A DNA stretch of 64,000 nt from Bacillus sp. SG-1 (GCF_000181495.1 NZ_ABCF01000007.1:1-64000), one strand, 5' to 3'; counted from the stretch's first letter, positions 43,210-53,603 are shown. Numbers and translations are program-made. The notes: generated by a model not told the origin, from the sequence alone.

Positions 43210-45441
43210 TCATCCACTCACCAGTTTTTCCCCTACTACCATCCTTGCCTCACACATTGGACATACTTTTCTTTTAACCTTTTGATCCGCTTCTGTCTTG
43301 ATCCGCGACCAGGCGATACACTGGTCACTGCTGCAAACCCAGGCGGCAACCTTTATCTTCGGAGGTTCTTTTTTCAATGGTGTTTCTTTTTTTGAAAGCT
43401 TTTCACGGAAGGCATCGGTCAGAAAGCGTGAAATCTCTCGTTTTTCTCCCTGGTAATAAGCAGGAGAACTAATGAAGAGTTCTCTTTTCGCTCTTGTAAT
43501 GGCAACGTACATCAACCGTCTCTCTTCTTCAATTGCCATCACATCTTTCTTGCGTGCTTCATGATGAATCTTATCTTCCAATTTATCGGCATTGACAGCA
43601 GAAGAATGCGGAAGATTCCCTTCACTTGCTCCAATCACGAAAACGGCAGGAAATTCAAGTCCTTTTGAGCGATGGATCGTCATTAATGAAATTGCCTCTG
43701 CAAATGATTCTTTGTCCTGGTGCTGCATTTTTTCATGTTTTTCCGTCATATTGTCTATAAATGCAATAAAGGCAGAAATAGAGGGGAATCGGTCTGCAGA
43801 TGCCTCCAGCTCTGCCAATGTTTCTTTAATGTTTTCCTTGTGCTCCGTGACGGATACCCGTTCATTTGTATCCAGGTAACTGTCGTAAAATTCTTTCTTC
43901 ATACGCTTAACGGCAGCTGCCGGAGCCTCCGCCGAAAGGCTTTTGATCAATTTGATCCTTTCTTTCACCTTGTTCCGCTGAAACTCCTGAAGGGTGTGCA
44001 TATCCGTCAGATGAATCATCGGATACTTCTTCCTGGCGGTTTCCTCCTGAATAGTAATGAACTTCACCCCTGCTTCTCTATTGATGTATAGAGTCGGAAG
44101 AACTCCCTCTATCGCTGAAAAATTCCTTGGGACAAGCGAAAGTCTCAAATGGTCAATCAACGGCTTGACGATCCAGTGATCATAGAAATGCTGATCACCA
44201 AGATTGTAGGAGAAAAAAGGGACTTCTTCGATTACAAGTCTTTCAAAAATGGCCCGGCTGCTGCTGCTCGTCCGGTGAAGTATCGCAATGTCCTTGTATT
44301 TCAACTTTCCTTCCCTGGTCATTTCCTTGATTTTGGAAATGATCCATTCCGCTTCCTCATCTGAATTGGAAGGACGACTGTATTGCGGTTTGACCGGCTC
44401 CTCTTTCACAGCACGAAGAGTCTTCTGTCGCCTGTATTTGTTGCCGCTGATCACCTGATTCCCAAGCCCGACAATATGGCTGTTGGATCGGTAGTTGATG
44501 TCCAAAGTGATGACCTTGGCATCAGGATACTTCTTATCAAAATCAAGAATGAAAGAGTTGTCTGCGCCGTTAAAGGAATAAATCGTCTGGTCATCATCTC
44601 CAACGACAAATAAATTTCTCGATTGACGGGCGATCATTTGAATGAGTTCATATTGAAGCCAGTTCGTATCCTGAAACTCATCGACCATGATATATTGAAA
44701 CCTTTTTTGCAGGGCATCGAGAAGTTTCTCGTCATTTCTAAGCATTTCGCAGGCTTTAACCAAAATATCATCAAAGTCTATTTTTTGATTGTTTTCCTTC
44801 CATTCCTCAAACATCAGGAGGATCTTTTTGACTTCTTTTTCAGCAGTAGTCTTATCAGGAAGATCTTCCACCGTTTCCATTTTCATCTTCAGATTGGAAA
44901 GTGTCGAAAGAAGTGTTTCCGGCTGATACGGTTCTTGAATGCCTATCTTTCTTTGCAGCTGCTTTAATACTATGTGCTTGAATCGTTCATTACCCAGTAT
45001 TTCCTGGCTCACGCCCCTGCTTCTTAATAGGAACAGGAAAAAGGAATGGAAAGTACCCGCTTGTATTCTATTGACTGCATTTCTATTAATATCCGGAAGC
45101 GATGCGACTCTCTGTTTCATTTCCATTGCCGCTTTTTTTGAAAAGGTCAGGAGCAGAATGTTTTCGGGAGGAACATGCTTGACCTGCAACAGATAACCTG
45201 TCCTCGAAACAAGTACAGACGTCTTTCCTGACCCTGCACCTGCTAAGGTCAAGCACGGGCCTTCCATGTGCCTGACCGCTTTCATCTGTGCTTCATTGAG
45301 ACAGATTCCCTTCTCCTCAAGACGCTGAAAGTAGAACCTGTCTTCACTTTCATAATGTTGGTGGTTTTCATTATGGTAAACTTCTGCATTCGGCATCATT
45401 GAAGAGGAGATGCCGAATGGTCTGTTGGAAAAATAGTTCAT
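43210..45441 (-). CDS. yjcD: UvrD/PcrA-type ATP-dependent DNA helicase (YjcD-like)
   Basis: 743-residue superfamily 1 helicase. Walker A AGAGSGKT (residues 68-75), motif II VDEFQDTN, motif III GDDDQTIYSFNGA, motif IV LDINYRS and motif VI VAITRAKREL are all present. The C-terminus adds a cysteine pair region (VCSSDQC ... VCPMCEAR) that may bind zinc and is not found in PcrA. Length and C-terminus resemble B. subtilis YjcD. Monocistronic. Confidence 0.9.
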   Translation of the reverse strand: MNYFSNRPFGISSSMMPNAEVYHNENHQHYESEDRFYFQRLEEKGICLNEAQMKAVRHMEGPCLTLAGAGSGKTSVLVSRTGYLLQVKHVPPENILLLTFSKKAAMEMKQRVASLPDINRNAVNRIQAGTFHSFFLFLLRSRGVSQEILGNERFKHIVLKQLQRKIGIQEPYQPETLLSTLSNLKMKMETVEDLPDKTTAEKEVKKILLMFEEWKENNQKIDFDDILVKACEMLRNDEKLLDALQKRFQYIMVDEFQDTNWLQYELIQMIARQSRNLFVVGDDDQTIYSFNGADNSFILDFDKKYPDAKVITLDINYRSNSHIVGLGNQVISGNKYRRQKTLRAVKEEPVKPQYSRPSNSDEEAEWIISKIKEMTREGKLKYKDIAILHRTSSSSRAIFERLVIEEVPFFSYNLGDQHFYDHWIVKPLIDHLRLSLVPRNFSAIEGVLPTLYINREAGVKFITIQEETARKKYPMIHLTDMHTLQEFQRNKVKERIKLIKSLSAEAPAAAVKRMKKEFYDSYLDTNERVSVTEHKENIKETLAELEASADRFPSISAFIAFIDNMTEKHEKMQHQDKESFAEAISLMTIHRSKGLEFPAVFVIGASEGNLPHSSAVNADKLEDKIHHEARKKDVMAIEEERRLMYVAITRAKRELFISSPAYYQGEKREISRFLTDAFREKLSKKETPLKKEPPKIKVAAWVCSSDQCIAWSRIKTEADQKVKRKVCPMCEARMVVGEKLVSG

Positions 45442-45741
45442 TAATTGTCACCTTGCTCACTTATTAATCTGATAGAAAGTGCTTACTGTATTTCTCCGGA
45501 GCAAGACTTCTGACACAAGCTGCATCACTCTACCCCTTGCATGAAACACAAATTATTGTCAGTTGGCGTTATTCAGACAATCCGGTTTTACGAATAAAAA
45601 AGAGCGTAAAGATAAAAACGATCTTTACACCCTTAGTGAATTTATTATGTTTAGCGGAAAAAGTCAATGGAAGCTTGGAAGATTCCATTAGCTTGTTAAG
45701 CGATACACTACTAAACATTGTCCTCAAAATATAAATTAACG
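45442..45741. other. Intergenic region between helicase and GGDEF genes
   Basis: 300 bases. Holds only the GGDEF gene's terminator (about 45600-45632); no gene seen. Confidence 0.4.
45600..45632 (-). terminator. Probable terminator of the GGDEF gene
   Basis: GTAAAGAT / ATCTTTAC stem with a minus-strand tail GCTCTTTTTT. It lies about 110 bases past the stop. Confidence 0.7.
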
Positions 45742-47316
45742 TCAGTTGATTTGATAATTGTTTCGTCCTTGCTGTTTTACATCATACATTGCCATGTCAG
45801 CGGCCTGAAGAAGTTCATTCATATTACGGCTGTCTTCCGGAAAGAAAGAAGCTCCAAGGCTGAATGTGATGTGGACCTCTTCGCCGAAAATGGTATAACC
45901 TTCCTCATTCGCCGCAAAGAACTTCTGAATTGCACCTTCGATTTCATCTTTTGACTGCCTTCCTTCCAAAATGACGACAAATTCATCACCTGATTGCCTG
46001 GCAATGAATGCATCGGGAGGGAATTCACGTTTTACCCTTTTTGTGAATTCAATCAGCAGCTCATCACCGTATGAGTGGCCAAGCCTGTCATTTATTTCTT
46101 TGAATTTATCAATATCAATAAATAGGACGGCAAATTTCACTTCCTCATCGTCAAGGGACCTCTCAAATAAGGTTTGCAATCTTGATTCCAAGGCCCTTCT
46201 GTTCCATATTTCGGTAAGCTGATCATGCAAAGCCATATATTTCAAGCGGGAAGAAGATCTCTTAAGCTCCGAATTTTTCTTCCTCAATTCCTCAGTCCGT
46301 ATATTCACCTGATTTTCCAAATCCATTGCAAGGTTCTGGTAAGATGCGGTCATCTTTTTCAACTGAGAACCAGTCAGAAGCTGCCTGGAATACACAAGGA
46401 AGACAATGAGCAAAAGTGCTGCACCTGCAAGCATATCCCCGCTGCTGCTATAAACCAGAAAAAGGGTGAGTATGCTTCCGATATTGACAATGTTTCTGGC
46501 AGCAGGGTAAGCTCCTGCCTCATAATTAAAATTGTTCTCCCCTTTTCTAAAGAATGCTTTCATCTTTAAAAGCTCGACTGCTCCTATTCCCTGAAGGATA
46601 AGCGCTGCACTTCCCAGTAACTCAGGAATACCGGCAGATCCAATTCTTCCATAAAATAAAGACAGCACACCGAAACTATCTCCAATAAACAGCAGGGCAA
46701 TGGAGATTGTGAAAAGCAGCATCGCCCTCATAGGAAGAAAGTATTTCTTTACAAACATGGTCGTCAGCAATGCTAATAACAAGAGTAGTTCCAAAGCAGG
46801 ATTAATAAATGAAGATGCGCCTATTTCGTAGGCAACTCCTGCGTCTTGATACAATGGATGAAGCCAGAACACCCATAGTATCGCCGTTATTGAAAAGTAG
46901 ATAATCAAGATATCGATAGCAAAATAAATGACCTGGTAGCGATTTTTTATAACATAAGTTAAAGATAAAAATGCCGCTACGACTATCAGTATATTAAATA
47001 TATAAAAAAGTTCGATCCAGAATGGAACTGCTGTAGAGGTGGCTGTCATCCCTTCTTCGTAAAGCCAAATGCTTTTGGCTCCAGCGTACAAAACGGTTCC
47101 AAATAATAATAAACTTAGAAATGACCGCTGTAATCCTTCCGATCTTTTAAAGGCATAGAATTGAAGAATGAGAGCAGAGGCGATGGCCGAGATACTTAGT
47201 CCACTTATACCAAAGGAATGAATATCTCCTCTAAACAAGAAAATCGATCCCCAAAACAAAAGTGAAAAGAACACCAACCCGAGCAGTGAGTTTTTCAAGT
47301 AAATAGTTTGCTTCAT
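45742..47316 (-). CDS. Membrane diguanylate cyclase (GGDEF domain)
   Basis: 524 residues: about nine N-terminal hydrophobic helices (1 to ~310), a short coiled coil (NLAMDLENQVNIRTEELRKK), then a GGDEF domain (~355-524). The active-site loop reads RQSGDEFVV (SGDEF, a variant common in active cyclases), and the metal-site LFIDIDKFKEINDRLGH is intact. No EAL domain. It should make c-di-GMP in response to a membrane signal; the N-terminal sensor type is not recognised. Confidence 0.88.
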   Translation of the reverse strand: MKQTIYLKNSLLGLVFFSLLFWGSIFLFRGDIHSFGISGLSISAIASALILQFYAFKRSEGLQRSFLSLLLFGTVLYAGAKSIWLYEEGMTATSTAVPFWIELFYIFNILIVVAAFLSLTYVIKNRYQVIYFAIDILIIYFSITAILWVFWLHPLYQDAGVAYEIGASSFINPALELLLLLALLTTMFVKKYFLPMRAMLLFTISIALLFIGDSFGVLSLFYGRIGSAGIPELLGSAALILQGIGAVELLKMKAFFRKGENNFNYEAGAYPAARNIVNIGSILTLFLVYSSSGDMLAGAALLLIVFLVYSRQLLTGSQLKKMTASYQNLAMDLENQVNIRTEELRKKNSELKRSSSRLKYMALHDQLTEIWNRRALESRLQTLFERSLDDEEVKFAVLFIDIDKFKEINDRLGHSYGDELLIEFTKRVKREFPPDAFIARQSGDEFVVILEGRQSKDEIEGAIQKFFAANEEGYTIFGEEVHITFSLGASFFPEDSRNMNELLQAADMAMYDVKQQGRNNYQIN

Positions 47317-47441
47317 GTTATCGCCCTATTCCGTTTATTCATATATTGCACATGATAAATTACTCAGGAACCCTTTACCCTCTTAAAGGATCAGTAAAAC
47401 AATTTTTAAACCTCCACAAGTACACACAATGGTTACCTTTT

Positions 47442-48137
47442 TTACCTTTGACGACTCAACGGCCAGATGTAAGCTGTCTGCTTGGGTGAATAGCATTGGT
47501 GAACCGGCCTTTTATCTTGCAGGCCTGCCCAGAGGGATTGTTCATGTATGACGGACTCTGCATCGAACAGCTCCCATGGCTCATGATCGATATCCCCTTT
47601 GTAAACTTGATTCCCCTTTACTGTCCACAAACAGTATCTCTCAGTAAGCCACTCGGTCAGGGAACCGGTTGGTGAAGAGATACGCTCTCCCAGGGTATAG
47701 ACTATATTTAAACTTTCACCATTCATTCCTTTATGAGTTCTTCTTGTCTTGTACTGAATCGTTTCATCAACAAGGTTCATCTCCATTTCAGCATGATAGT
47801 ATGGCAGGTGAAAAAAGCTGCGTGCACCCATTACTGAAGGGGCATGATCAGCATCAAGACTGAAAAAATAAACACCCGGCTCTCCGTTATAAGTGACATA
47901 TGTACGAACATTGCATTCAAGGAATGAACTGGCAAAAGGGATTCCGGGGAGTCCATGGACCCGCATATGATTAACGGCAAACGGAACAATTCCAATCCAT
48001 GCTTCCCCGTCAAAGGTATCCAGCTCCAGCTGCGAAGGTATTTTCTCTCGAAGATCTTCAACAGGAACCGGCCAATGCAGAAACAGCAGATGTTCCCATG
48101 TTTGTTTCATCAACCAGCTGCCTTTTCTCTTATCCAT
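47442..48137 (-). CDS. yqjF: DUF2071 protein (YqjF-like)
   Basis: 231 residues of the DUF2071/acetoacetate-decarboxylase-like fold. The family opening WEHLLFLHWPVPVEDLREKIP and ARSFFHLPYYHAEM are clear. GAGGAGG precedes the ATG. Function not established in the family. Confidence 0.83.
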   Translation of the reverse strand: MDKRKGSWLMKQTWEHLLFLHWPVPVEDLREKIPSQLELDTFDGEAWIGIVPFAVNHMRVHGLPGIPFASSFLECNVRTYVTYNGEPGVYFFSLDADHAPSVMGARSFFHLPYYHAEMEMNLVDETIQYKTRRTHKGMNGESLNIVYTLGERISSPTGSLTEWLTERYCLWTVKGNQVYKGDIDHEPWELFDAESVIHEQSLWAGLQDKRPVHQCYSPKQTAYIWPLSRQR

Positions 48138-48456
48138 CCCTCACTCCTCCTCTGTATCGAATTCACTTTAATTAGGCTCTTTTCTTAAACTTTTTGCTAT
48201 TTAATATAGATTGCAAAGAAGATATCCATCATTCACAGAAGACCCTCTGATAATTACAAGAGAAAAGACCCTGTAGCCAGGGGATAATCCGGAACTTGGG
48301 ATTTTGCCGTAGCAACAATCTAAAAGAAAATAGCCTTTATTAATTTACACAACCCGATGATGCTTCAAACAAACGCGTGCATACTGCTATGTTTGCTTAT
48401 ATTAAGAAACCGGGAATACAAGAAACAACTATCTTGCAAGGGGGAGCGTGACTGCC
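48138..48456. other. Intergenic region
   Basis: 319 bases between divergent genes; no gene, repeat or clear promoter that I can support. AGACCCTGTAGCCAGGGG (about 48266) is locally GC-rich but forms no convincing fold. Confidence 0.35.
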
Positions 48457-48693
48457 GTGAAACTCAATAAATGGAGTTACTCCAAGAGAAACAACATTAA
48501 GGCAAGTTTCAATAGCTTCCCCCACTCCATTGTTTTGTTCCGGAGAATCAAGGATTACTATTTTGTCTACAATGTTTATTGGTCCACACACGATCCCATC
48601 GTGTCGCGCGAACACCTGGTCGAGATGGAGATCCTCCTTAACCGGGAACTTGGCACTGAACAAGAATACATCAACCGCAGAAGCCGGCATTGA
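48457..48693 (+). CDS. Hypothetical 78-residue basic protein
   Basis: GTG start at 48457 behind AAGGGGGAG. Basic protein (KLNKWSYSKRNNIKASF start, INRRSRH end) with a beta-rich centre (IVLFRRIKDYYFVYNVYW). An overlapping 110-codon minus-strand frame lacks a ribosome-binding site, so I prefer this one. No family recognised. GACGCAATTA is repeated just downstream (48723 and 48745). Confidence 0.5.
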   Translation: MKLNKWSYSKRNNIKASFNSFPHSIVLFRRIKDYYFVYNVYWSTHDPIVSREHLVEMEILLNRELGTEQEYINRRSRH

Positions 48694-48901
48694 TACTTTT
48701 TGAGACAGGCGGAATGAGGTTTGACGCAATTATTTGAAGTTATAGACGCAATTAAATTTTTTAGGCGTTAAAATATCCGCTATTCAACAGGCCAGTTCCC
48801 CTAATAAATTCATTAAATTTTTCCATCCTCTATTCATCTGCTTTTAACACCTTTATAATATGAAGAGATAGTAAGAAAACAATAGAAAAGGTGCAGTTTA
48901 C

Positions 48902-50458
48902 ATGAGTATATTAACAGTAAAGAATTTAAGCCATGGCTTTGGAGACAGAGCCATTTTCAATGATGTATCCTTCCGCCTCCTAAAAGGTGAGCATATCGGT
49001 CTGATTGGAGCAAACGGAGAAGGTAAATCAACATTCATGAATATCATCACCCGCAAACTTGAGCCGGATGAAGGAAAAGTCGAATGGGCAAAGCGTGTCC
49101 GTGTAGGATATCTTGATCAGCATACTTCCCTTGAAAAAGGAATGACCATCAGGGATGTCTTGAAGACAGCTTTTCAGTATTTATTTGATATGGAAACAGA
49201 GATGAACGACCTATTCGCTAAAATGGGAGAAGCATCTCCTGAAGAACTTGAAAAGCTTCTAGAAGAGACCGGAACACTTCAAGATGCGCTGACGAACAAT
49301 GATTTCTATGTGATCGATGCGAAGGTGGAAGAGATTGCAAGAGGACTCGGACTCGATGACATAGGCCTTGAGCGTGAAGTACAGGACCTCAGCGGTGGAC
49401 AAAGAACGAAAGTCCTGCTGGCAAAATTGCTTCTTGAAAAACCTGATATCTTATTGCTAGATGAGCCGACAAACTATCTTGATGAGCAGCATATCGTCTG
49501 GCTGAGAAGATACCTTCAGGAATACGAAAATGCCTTCATCCTGATTTCACACGATATTCCGTTTTTGAACAGCGTCATCAACCTGATCTATCATATGGAA
49601 AATCAGGAGCTTACCCGCTATGCCGGTGATTATGATGATTTTAAAAAGGTCTACGAAATGAAACGTCAGCAGCTTGAGTCTGCCTATAAAAAGCAGCAGC
49701 AGGAAATCTCTGAACTGAAAGATTTCGTTGCCAGGAATAAAGCCAGGGTTTCAACACGGAACATGGCAATGTCCCGTCAAAAGAAATTGGATAAGATGGA
49801 TATCATCGAACTTGCAGGTGAAAAGCCAAAACCTGAGTTTCACTTCAAGCCTGCCAGAACTTCCGGCAAGTTGATTTTTGAAACGAAGGACCTTGTCATC
49901 GGGTATGATGAACCATTGTCCAAGCCGTTGAACTTACGCATGGAACGCGGCCAGAAAATCGCTTTATATGGAGCAAACGGAATCGGTAAAACAACATTGC
50001 TCCGAAGCATCCTCGGTGAAATAAAACCAGTTTCCGGAGAGGTTGAATTAGGCGAGCACCTGCATATCGGCTACTTTGAGCAGGAAATCAAAAATGCCAA
50101 CTACAATACTTGTATAGAAGAAGTCTGGACTGAATTCCCGTCCTTTACTCAATACGAAGTAAGAGCATCCCTTGCAAAATGCGGCCTGATGACCAAGCAT
50201 ATTGAAAGCAAAGTGGAAGTATTGAGCGGAGGCGAAAAAGCGAAAGTCAGACTGTGCAAGCTGATTAACAAAGAAACGAATCTTTTAGTCTTTGACGAAC
50301 CGACCAACCACCTTGATGTCGAGGCGAAAGCTGAACTCAAACGAGCGCTGCAGGAATACAAAGGCAGCATCCTCCTCATCTCGCATGAACCTGAATTTTA
50401 TCAGGATATTGCGACTGACCTTTGGAATTGTGAGTCTTGGACTACGAAGGTGTTTTAA
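48902..50458 (+). CDS. yfmM: ABC-F family ATPase YfmM
   Basis: 518 residues, the length of B. subtilis YfmM. Two ABC domains without membrane helices: Walker A GANGEGKST and GANGIGKTT, signatures LSGGQRTKV and LSGGEKAKV, Walker B LLLLDEPTNYLD and LLVFDEPTNHLD. The interdomain linker (about 235-300) is helical and basic with RNKARVSTRNMAMSRQKKLD. A translation-associated factor rather than a transporter. Unlike the ABC-F gene at 9-11 kb it has no long leader. Terminator follows. Confidence 0.9.
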   Translation: MSILTVKNLSHGFGDRAIFNDVSFRLLKGEHIGLIGANGEGKSTFMNIITRKLEPDEGKVEWAKRVRVGYLDQHTSLEKGMTIRDVLKTAFQYLFDMETEMNDLFAKMGEASPEELEKLLEETGTLQDALTNNDFYVIDAKVEEIARGLGLDDIGLEREVQDLSGGQRTKVLLAKLLLEKPDILLLDEPTNYLDEQHIVWLRRYLQEYENAFILISHDIPFLNSVINLIYHMENQELTRYAGDYDDFKKVYEMKRQQLESAYKKQQQEISELKDFVARNKARVSTRNMAMSRQKKLDKMDIIELAGEKPKPEFHFKPARTSGKLIFETKDLVIGYDEPLSKPLNLRMERGQKIALYGANGIGKTTLLRSILGEIKPVSGEVELGEHLHIGYFEQEIKNANYNTCIEEVWTEFPSFTQYEVRASLAKCGLMTKHIESKVEVLSGGEKAKVRLCKLINKETNLLVFDEPTNHLDVEAKAELKRALQEYKGSILLISHEPEFYQDIATDLWNCESWTTKVF

Positions 50459-50476
50459 TATGTACCGATAATAAAG

Positions 50477-50503
50477 AGGCAACCGTCGTAGGTTGTCTTT
50501 TTT
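50477..50503 (+). terminator. Terminator of yfmM
   Basis: AGGCAACC / GGTTGTCT with T6. Confidence 0.85.
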
Positions 50504-50740
50504 GTTATCGTTCTGTTTAGGGGCCTTAACTTTAGCTAATTTTTACTTTTAAATTGACCTCCTCCACCTCGCCCTATCTCTGCCGAGGTATTTATACCTA
50601 TAGAAGTTACATATTACATATAATACCTAGCAAAAAAATAAATAATGCATACATATACCATAGCGACTCTACATGAATGATGTGAATTTTGTCATACCTG
50701 AGCTGCATTTTCAATACTAATAAACTGGGGAGGGGTTAGG

Positions 50741-51391
50741 TTGAAAAAAGAAAAACAACAAGAGTTTGACATCAATGTACCGAAACAAAAATATATTTAC
50801 TTTAAAAGGGGATTAGATATTCTCATTGTTTTCTGTCTCTCCATCATCATCTTCCCCATTTTTCTCATTGTGACTGGGCTTGTTTATTTTTTTGATGGAA
50901 AGCCTGCCATCTTTAAGCAGGTTCGCACTGGAAGGAGTGGTGAACCGTTTACCATATACAAGCTGAGAACAATGAAGGGCCAGCAGGCTCCAGAAGAGTA
51001 TAACTATGATTGGGAAGGCGGCGTTCCTGATCATTTCATCTTCAAAAGCAAGGTGTGTCCCAGGACCACTAAATTAGGCACCTTTTTAAGGAAGTCCAGT
51101 TTGGACGAAATCCCTCAACTTTGGAATGTTCTCAAAGGAGATATGAGTATAGTAGGCCCCCGGCCGGAGATTCCACAAATCACCCAACACTATAACCAAA
51201 TTCAAACTAAAAGACTACTTGTAAAACCCGGGATTACAGGGTATGCGCAAATACACGGGAGGTCAGATATAACTCATGGGCAGAAAATTGCTTATGACTT
51301 ATATTATATTCACCATATCAGTTTACTGCTTGATATAAAAATAATTGGAAAGACTGCTGTCCAAGTTCTGAAACGCAAGGGTTCGTACTAA
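50741..51391 (+). CDS. Priming phosphoglycosyltransferase (EpsL/bacterial sugar transferase)
   Basis: Transfers a sugar phosphate to undecaprenyl phosphate, the first step of exopolysaccharide repeat-unit synthesis. 216 residues: one membrane helix (~27-52) then the catalytic domain with GEPFTIYKLRTM, SLDEIPQLWNVLKGDMS and IVGPRPEIP, all hallmarks of the family, and KPGITGYAQIHGR. Starts at TTG 50741 behind GGGGAGGGG. First gene of the rightward half of the polysaccharide locus. Confidence 0.94.
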   Translation: MKKEKQQEFDINVPKQKYIYFKRGLDILIVFCLSIIIFPIFLIVTGLVYFFDGKPAIFKQVRTGRSGEPFTIYKLRTMKGQQAPEEYNYDWEGGVPDHFIFKSKVCPRTTKLGTFLRKSSLDEIPQLWNVLKGDMSIVGPRPEIPQITQHYNQIQTKRLLVKPGITGYAQIHGRSDITHGQKIAYDLYYIHHISLLLDIKIIGKTAVQVLKRKGSY

Positions 51392-51432
51392 CGGCAATTG
51401 CTTTTCGGCATTATTCCAAAGGGGGTGTTGAC

Positions 51433-52797
51433 ATGAACCAGTCTTTAACACTTAAGGAATTATTCCAAATCCTCCAAAATCATTTTTGGCTTATCTTATC
51501 TATAATATTTTTGGTAACTGCTTCCGGTATAATCCTTAGTCTGTCTCTTCCCAAAGAATATGAAGCAAAAGTAGACCTTCTGGTCAACTACTCTCCCGAA
51601 AACAACCAAGGCTCATTATCGGTTGGGGAAGTAGAGACAAATTTGAGATTAATTTCAACCTATAAATATATACTTAAAAGTCCCAGGGTGTTGGAAATCG
51701 TGGCAGAAAGAACAGAGGAAAATGATAATGTCCAGTGCCTCAATGAACAAATTTCTGTAACCTCAAGCAGCGATTCTCAAATCATATCAATTACAGCCAC
51801 TGCCCTTAACCCAAACCAGGCTGTTGACATTGTGAACAATACAGCAGAGACCTTCAAAGAGGAAACGTACAATTTAATGCAAATAGATAATATTCAAATA
51901 TTATCCTATGCACAAGAGCAGGACTCAACCACACCGGTAAAACCCAGCCTTATTCTAAGTGCCGGCATTTCGTTCACCATCGGAATTTTCTTGGCCATCT
52001 TAATCGTATTTATCCGGGAAGCGTTTTTTACAAAACTGAATAATCAAGAAAAAGTTGAAAGAATGTTAAATGCTCCATATTTGGGATCTGTTCCAAAACT
52101 GCCGCCCCAGAGTAATCTAAACAATAAGCATTCACCAAATAACACATACAGTAAATTCCTCATTTCTTCTTCGGAAGCGAACAGCCCTGCAATGGAACTG
52201 TACCGGGAAATCCGGACTAACATTCAATTTTTGCTTAAAAAGGAAAAAACAAAGGTATTGTTGGTGACCAGTTCTGGCGCATCCGAGGGAAAATCACTCA
52301 CAACAGGGAATTTAGCTATCAGTATGGCAATGGATGGGGTGAAAACCGTAGTCATAGACATGGATCTCCGTAAAGGAGTAGGGAGTCAGTTATTTCATCT
52401 TCCCTCAAAAAAAGGTATTTCCAATTACTTACATGGAATTACGCCACTTAATGAAATCATACAACGTACTGATATTCCGAAACTATTTTTCATAAGCGCG
52501 GGCCCCCTCCCGCCTAATCCGACAGAATTGCTTTCGTCTGACCGCCTTTCCAGTATGATTAACACTTTGAAGAAAGAAGTTGACCTTATTTTAATTGACA
52601 CACCCCCGCTTATTGTAAGTGATGCAGCAGTCTTATCATCCCGGGTCGACGGTTGTCTTTTCTTAATAAATGCTCGAAAAACCAGAATGGAGACAGCCAA
52701 GAAAAACTTGAATAAGTTAAATAGAGTAGGTGCCAATATAATTGGCGTCATCTTAAACAAGACCAAAAAAGAAAAATCTCAGACGTATTACTATTAA
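51433..52797 (+). CDS. Fused chain-length determinant and bacterial tyrosine kinase (Wzz plus BY-kinase)
   Basis: 454 residues. N-terminal Wzz domain with membrane helices at ~17-35 and ~175-197 flanking an extracellular loop; then a CpsD/CapB-type kinase with Walker A GASEGKS (~283-289), Walker A' VVIDMDLRKG (~307) and Walker B LILIDTPPL (~386). A short tyrosine cluster ends the protein (QTYYY). Most Firmicutes encode these two parts as separate proteins (EpsA/EpsB, YwqC/YwqD); here they are one chain, as in proteobacterial Wzc. The cognate phosphatase gene follows. Confidence 0.92.
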   Translation: MNQSLTLKELFQILQNHFWLILSIIFLVTASGIILSLSLPKEYEAKVDLLVNYSPENNQGSLSVGEVETNLRLISTYKYILKSPRVLEIVAERTEENDNVQCLNEQISVTSSSDSQIISITATALNPNQAVDIVNNTAETFKEETYNLMQIDNIQILSYAQEQDSTTPVKPSLILSAGISFTIGIFLAILIVFIREAFFTKLNNQEKVERMLNAPYLGSVPKLPPQSNLNNKHSPNNTYSKFLISSSEANSPAMELYREIRTNIQFLLKKEKTKVLLVTSSGASEGKSLTTGNLAISMAMDGVKTVVIDMDLRKGVGSQLFHLPSKKGISNYLHGITPLNEIIQRTDIPKLFFISAGPLPPNPTELLSSDRLSSMINTLKKEVDLILIDTPPLIVSDAAVLSSRVDGCLFLINARKTRMETAKKNLNKLNRVGANIIGVILNKTKKEKSQTYYY

Positions 52798-52817
52798 ATC
52801 GAAGGGCGGAAATCGGC

Positions 52818-53603
52818 TTGATCGTAGATATCCATAATCATATCCTGCCTGAAATGGATGACGGTCCAGATAATATGGATCAAGCGGTAAACATGGCTAA
52901 AGCAGCAGCAGACCATGGCATATCAACCATCATTGCGACCCCACATCATCGAAATGGTCAGTTTATTTGTTCCCCATCAGAGATAATTAACAAAGTGAAT
53001 AAGCTTAATGCTTTATTAAGAGAAAGAAGGATCAACGTACAGATACTTCCCGGTATGGAAATCCATCTTTATCCCGAGATATGTACCGATTTGATAAAAG
53101 AAATCCCTGACTCTCTGACCCTTGCGGACAATCATCAGTATATTCTTGTCGAACTTCCGTATTCCTATTATCCTGGGTTCACGGACACCCTGCTCTACGA
53201 ACTACAATTAGAAGGATTCATCCCCGTCCTTGCTCATCCTGAGAGGAACTCTGTGATCAGAAGACGCCCAAACTTATTGTACCAGTTAATTAAACGAGGC
53301 ATCCTTGTGCAGATTACTGCAGGAAGTATCACCGGAACATTCGGAAGGAAAATCCAAAAATTTGCAGAAAAGCTGCTGAAGCATCATCTTGTCCATTTTA
53401 TTGCTTCAGATGCCCATAATAACTCCAGTCGCCCTTTTGAATTGCTATATGCCTATAACTATATAGCAGAAACTTATTCAGCAGCGTATTCAGACTATCT
53501 TAAAGAAAATGCAGCCTGTATCGTTAACGGAAGTGAGTTTAATATAAACACACCTAAAAAACTAAGAAGGAAGAATAAACTTCTTTCCTTTTTTGTTAAA
53601 TAG
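52818..53603 (+). CDS. Tyrosine-protein phosphatase, PHP type (CpsB/YwqE)
   Basis: Metal-dependent phosphatase that resets the BY-kinase. 261 residues; PHP metal motifs are DIHNHILPEMDDG (residues 4-16), TPHH near residue 42, AHPER near residue 139 and SDAHN near residue 195. Starts at TTG 52818, 20 bases after the kinase gene. Confidence 0.93.
   Translation: MIVDIHNHILPEMDDGPDNMDQAVNMAKAAADHGISTIIATPHHRNGQFICSPSEIINKVNKLNALLRERRINVQILPGMEIHLYPEICTDLIKEIPDSLTLADNHQYILVELPYSYYPGFTDTLLYELQLEGFIPVLAHPERNSVIRRRPNLLYQLIKRGILVQITAGSITGTFGRKIQKFAEKLLKHHLVHFIASDAHNNSSRPFELLYAYNYIAETYSAAYSDYLKENAACIVNGSEFNINTPKKLRRKNKLLSFFVK

Noticed and set aside
48397-48729. 110-codon minus-strand frame
   Set aside because: Overlaps a plus-strand frame with a good ribosome-binding site; this one has none.
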